The notes under the pieces are model-generated. The model worked only from the letters and a program-made list of their open reading frames with translations, ran no database searches and was not told where the DNA came from. From contig JACQHM010000136.1 in assembly GCA_016199025.1 (NCBI GenBank), forward strand, positions 1-8,797: a stretch of DNA of 8,797 bases, read 5' to 3'. Below are positions 6,613 to 8,797 of this stretch, in pieces. The stretch comes from Candidatus Methylomirabilota bacterium. GTDB taxonomy: Bacteria; Methylomirabilota; Methylomirabilia; Methylomirabilales; JACQHM01. The first letter of the stretch is position 1. Every line of letters begins with the position of its first letter. The position numbers and the translations under genes are program-made.

Positions 6613-8484
6613 TCACGCCGGGAGGATCGGGAGCGTCACGTGGGAGGGATGGGCGGCATCGTGGTAGATCGTCTGTAACGCCACCTCCCACCGGGTGTTC
6701 TGCCAGAGGGGCTCGCCGGTGTTCGGGTTCACGTCGAAGCGGGGGTAGTTCGATGAGGAGATGTCCAGGCGGATCCGGTGCCCCCGCTGAAAGAGGTTTG
6801 CCGTTGGGTAGAGGGGGAAGGTCAGCTCGTAGATTTTTCCCGGCTCCAGCAGCTCTGCCTTGCCGCCGTTCCGGTAGCGGGCCCGGCGGATCGAGTCGGT
6901 CAGGTTCAGGGCGTAGCCCTCAGGGTAGTCGGGGGTCGGGGGGTAGACGTCAATCAGCTTGGCGGTGAAGTCCGTGTCCACCGCGCTGGACGAGACATAG
7001 AGGGTCACGGTGATCGGGCCGGTGCCCTCGGTATCCTCCGCGAGGGGCTCGGTCTGGAAGACGAGGATGTCGGACCGGGAGGCCAGGGGGAGGTAGGGTG
7101 GGGTGCAGCCGTAGAACTCCGGGGCCTCCCGCTGGTCGAAGGCGCCGGGGATGCCGATGATGTCCCGCTCCCGCTCCTCGACGGGGATCTCGGGGGCCCC
7201 GAGGGGCCGGGGCATCAATCCGACCAGGGAGGACATGTTCCCGCCCATGGTGGGGACCGGATGTGTGGGGTCGAAGGAATAGCGGCTGGGCGGGGCATCC
7301 CGAGGGGGGAGGGTCGGGGCGAGTCCCCCATTGGGCTGAAGGTAGAACTTCGTGAACTGCGTCCTTGGCAGGGGCCAGGCCTCTTCGTCCCGCCAGCGGC
7401 CGCCGTGGTCCAGCCGTCCGGCCCCGTTCCGCCGTCCTGTCCCGCCGCCCATGACAAAGATTCGAAGGGGCGCCTCCTCCTGCCAGCCGTTCGGGATCCC
7501 CTTCAAGACCGCGTCGAAGAAGCGGAGACGGGCCTCGTTGTAGTCGATGGCCGCCTCCTTACCGAAGTCCACGTCCCCCGAGTAGGTCAAGGCAAGGTTC
7601 CTCCAGCCGTGGATCCAAGGTCCCATCAGGCAGCGGACGGGCCCTTTTTTCAATCCCCGGAGGCCGGCGAAGTTCTCGAGGGTCGCCCGGGTGTAGGAGT
7701 CGTACCAACTGCCGGAGAAGACCATTGGGATGTCGGCGTGCGTGTTCCAGTGCTTTTGAATGTTCAACCCTGGACGGTCCCAGAAGGCGTCAAAGTCGCC
7801 GTGGCTCCCAAGCTCCAGGGCCCAGGCCTCGTAGCGGGGGATGAGCGCCAAGGGCGAGCGCCCTTTCTTGATCGGCATGCGGGTCAGCCACTCGCGGACG
7901 TTCACATCCCCCAGGGCTTTTTCGATGACCGGGTCGGCCTTGGCCTCCTTGGACTTCGCCCCCTGCCAGAAGGCCCAGCAGAGGAAGCGGAGCTCGAAGG
8001 CCCCGTTGTGGCGGATCGTGGAGGTATAGCCGTTGGCACCCCCCTGGTTCACCCACATCGCCTTCAAGGGCGGGGGAGCCAGGCAGGCTAAGGCCGACTG
8101 GGTCCAGGCCATGTAGGAGGTCCCCAGGGTCCCCACCTGGCCGTTGCACCAGGGCTGCTTCGCGATCCACTCGACGGTGTTGTAGCCGTCCTGGGGTTCG
8201 TTCACCAGGAAGGTGAACTCCCCCTCCGAGCGGTAGCGTCCCCGAACATCCTGGATCACCACTCCATATCCCCGCTCAGCATACCAGAGGCCGTTCAACT
8301 CTACGCGCTCGGGGTCATCCTTGGAGTATGGGGTCCGCTCTAGGAGGACGGGGAACCTCCCCGGGGCGAACGTGCCGTCATGGGCCGGGCGGTAGACGTC
8401 GGAGGCCAGACGGACGCCGTCTCGCATCGGGACCATCACATTCTTGAGGACAATGACCTCGTACTCCGGTTTCGAGGGGCTCAT
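6613..8484 (-). CDS. CocE/NonD family hydrolase (X-Pro dipeptidyl-peptidase S15 type)
   Basis: ATG 8484 gives 623 residues and has AAGGAG 6 nt upstream on the minus strand; ATG 8508 in frame has no such site. It belongs to the alpha/beta-hydrolase family of cocaine esterase CocE, glutaryl-7-ACA acylases and Xaa-Pro dipeptidyl peptidases. The N-terminal region holds VPMRDGVRLASDVYRP (18-33), RTPYSK (50-55; Tyr53 is the probable oxyanion residue), QDVRGRYRSEGEF (78-90) and the nucleophile elbow GTSYMAWTQ (Ser123). The rest of the triad is D262 in SGSWYDSYTRATLE and H292 in MGPWIHG, close to CocE S117/D259/H287. A helical cap lies between (about 150-240). Residues about 350-620 are the C-terminal jelly-roll (PepX_C-like), with ITVTLYVSSSAVDTDFTAKL and RLDISSSNYPRFDVN. 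The elbow has Ala where Gly is usual (SYMAW). No signal peptide, so cytosolic. It cleaves an ester or amide; the substrate is unknown. It heads the operon with the TIM-barrel gene. Confidence 0.94.
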   Translation of the reverse strand: MSPSKPEYEVIVLKNVMVPMRDGVRLASDVYRPAHDGTFAPGRFPVLLERTPYSKDDPERVELNGLWYAERGYGVVIQDVRGRYRSEGEFTFLVNEPQDGYNTVEWIAKQPWCNGQVGTLGTSYMAWTQSALACLAPPPLKAMWVNQGGANGYTSTIRHNGAFELRFLCWAFWQGAKSKEAKADPVIEKALGDVNVREWLTRMPIKKGRSPLALIPRYEAWALELGSHGDFDAFWDRPGLNIQKHWNTHADIPMVFSGSWYDSYTRATLENFAGLRGLKKGPVRCLMGPWIHGWRNLALTYSGDVDFGKEAAIDYNEARLRFFDAVLKGIPNGWQEEAPLRIFVMGGGTGRRNGAGRLDHGGRWRDEEAWPLPRTQFTKFYLQPNGGLAPTLPPRDAPPSRYSFDPTHPVPTMGGNMSSLVGLMPRPLGAPEIPVEERERDIIGIPGAFDQREAPEFYGCTPPYLPLASRSDILVFQTEPLAEDTEGTGPITVTLYVSSSAVDTDFTAKLIDVYPPTPDYPEGYALNLTDSIRRARYRNGGKAELLEPGKIYELTFPLYPTANLFQRGHRIRLDISSSNYPRFDVNPNTGEPLWQNTRWEVALQTIYHDAAHPSHVTLPILPA

Positions 8485-8636
8485 GGCTGGCTCCTTCGTC
8501 AATCGCATCCATCACCGGTTTGGCCCCAACAGATTCGTCAATGGGCGTCGGGAGGGTGGCGAAGCTGGGGGACACCTACCGACGAATCTGGTTGCAAAGC
8601 CATGTCCCGACGCACGATAAATGTAAACCTACCCTT
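8485..8636 (-). promoter_or_regulatory. Structured mRNA leader of the hydrolase operon
   Basis: On the minus strand this leader has a perfect 10-bp inverted repeat, CAGATTCGTC and GACGAATCTG (plus-strand positions 8530-8539 and 8581-8590, 41-nt spacer). The motif ATTGACGAA occurs twice (8534-8542 and 8495-8503, as the complement), the second copy running directly into the Shine-Dalgarno AAGGAG. The upstream arm could thus pair with either copy. A 21-codon open frame (ATG 8603 to TGA 8538) spans the first arm and ends in the second. This resembles an attenuation-type leader, but it matches no known riboswitch that I recognise. Confidence 0.3.
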
Positions 8637-8643
8637 GTCGCAA

Positions 8644-8673
8644 AGTATAGAGAATTACGACAGGATGACGCAA
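8644..8673 (-). promoter_or_regulatory. Candidate promoter of the hydrolase-isomerase operon
   Basis: On the minus strand, TTGCGT (8673-8668; first three bases match TTGACA) and TATACT (8649-8644, 5 of 6 to TATAAT) are 18 nt apart. Transcription would begin near 8636-8637, about 152 nt before ATG 8484. Directly upstream is an imperfect palindrome TCGGAGAATTCCCCGA (8674-8689), which could be a regulator site. The -10 box is good, the -35 box weak. Confidence 0.4.
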
Positions 8674-8750
8674 TCGGAGAATTCCCCGAGATGGAAAATC
8701 GGCTCTTCACGGAATGTTGTGGGTACCGCCAAAAAGCACATCTGGTGAGG

Positions 8751-8797
8751 TATACTCCCCCTGTTCGAGTCTTAGCACGATCACCGAACAGGAAGGA
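8751..8797 (+). promoter_or_regulatory. Leader and Shine-Dalgarno of a plus-strand gene beyond the right edge
   Basis: The window ends in AGGAAGGA (8790-8797), a strong Shine-Dalgarno, so a plus-strand gene very likely begins within about 10 nt outside. A TATACT box sits at 8751-8756, but without a recognisable -35 partner. Between them is a perfect 8-bp inverted repeat, CCTGTTCG (8760-8767) and CGAACAGG (8785-8792), with a 17-nt loop. Its right arm covers the first bases of the Shine-Dalgarno. This could be an operator or an RNA hairpin limiting translation. Confidence 0.4.

Larger units (their letters stand above)
8485..8797. other. Divergent intergenic region
   Basis: No gene was found in these 313 bases between the hydrolase start and the right edge. 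The stretch from about 8620 to 8760 is visibly richer in A and T than the flanking genes. It holds the minus-strand promoter and leader, the TCGGAGAATTCCCCGA dyad, and the plus-strand leader described separately. The only open frame crossing it on the plus strand (8380-8748) runs antisense through the hydrolase start and has no protein-like features. Confidence 0.6.

Noticed and set aside
6778..8091. Long antisense open frame of 437 codons over the hydrolase gene (plus)
   Set aside because: It is a mirror of the GC-rich codon pattern of the hydrolase, has a Gly/Val/Arg-rich composition with no domain, and overlaps a gene with a complete catalytic triad.

Overview
The window is a GC-rich, densely packed bacterial chromosome segment. 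Most start codons have strong purine-rich Shine-Dalgarno sites (GGAGG type), and genes are short with small gaps or overlaps. No transposase, integrase, phage gene, tRNA, rRNA or CRISPR array was recognised. The gene mix (F420/FMN-type small oxidoreductase, CocE/NonD hydrolase, xylose-isomerase-like TIM barrel, exported HpcH/HpaI-type aldolase) suits a metabolically versatile soil or subsurface lineage such as Methylomirabilota/Rokubacteria or Tectomicrobia. That placement is only an impression from gene content.

Layout: (1) 1-448 has no convincing gene, only small dyads. (2) 449-2563, plus strand: a membrane protein with DUF4236, two TM helices, a TerB-like helical region and a C-terminal PH/GRAM-like region, followed after 66 bp by a six-helix voltage-gated-type potassium channel. 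(3) 2564-2839 is intergenic, with a long GC-rich hairpin and a very good sigma70-type promoter. It leads into a plus-strand operon of three genes: a secreted HpcH/HpaI aldolase homologue, an acidic 111-residue unknown, and a MazG-like nucleotide pyrophosphohydrolase (2840-4582). (4) 4610-5401, minus strand: a class I SAM methyltransferase, divergent from a small deazaflavin/flavin oxidoreductase (5421-5744, plus). (5) A minus-strand two-gene operon, read right to left: a CocE/NonD-type serine hydrolase (8484-6613), then a sugar phosphate isomerase/epimerase-like TIM barrel (6595-5741). (6) 8485-8797 is a divergent regulatory region. It holds a candidate promoter and structured leader for the hydrolase and, at the far right, a hairpin and Shine-Dalgarno for a plus-strand gene that starts beyond the window.

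Functional links are limited. The hydrolase and TIM barrel are tightly coupled (17 bp gap) and probably act on the same compound or class of compounds. The aldolase, unknown and MazG genes share one transcript, but their joint role is not evident because one is exported and MazG is cytosolic. The DUF4236/TerB/PH protein and the potassium channel form a candidate two-gene membrane stress or signalling unit, which is the most interesting part of the window.
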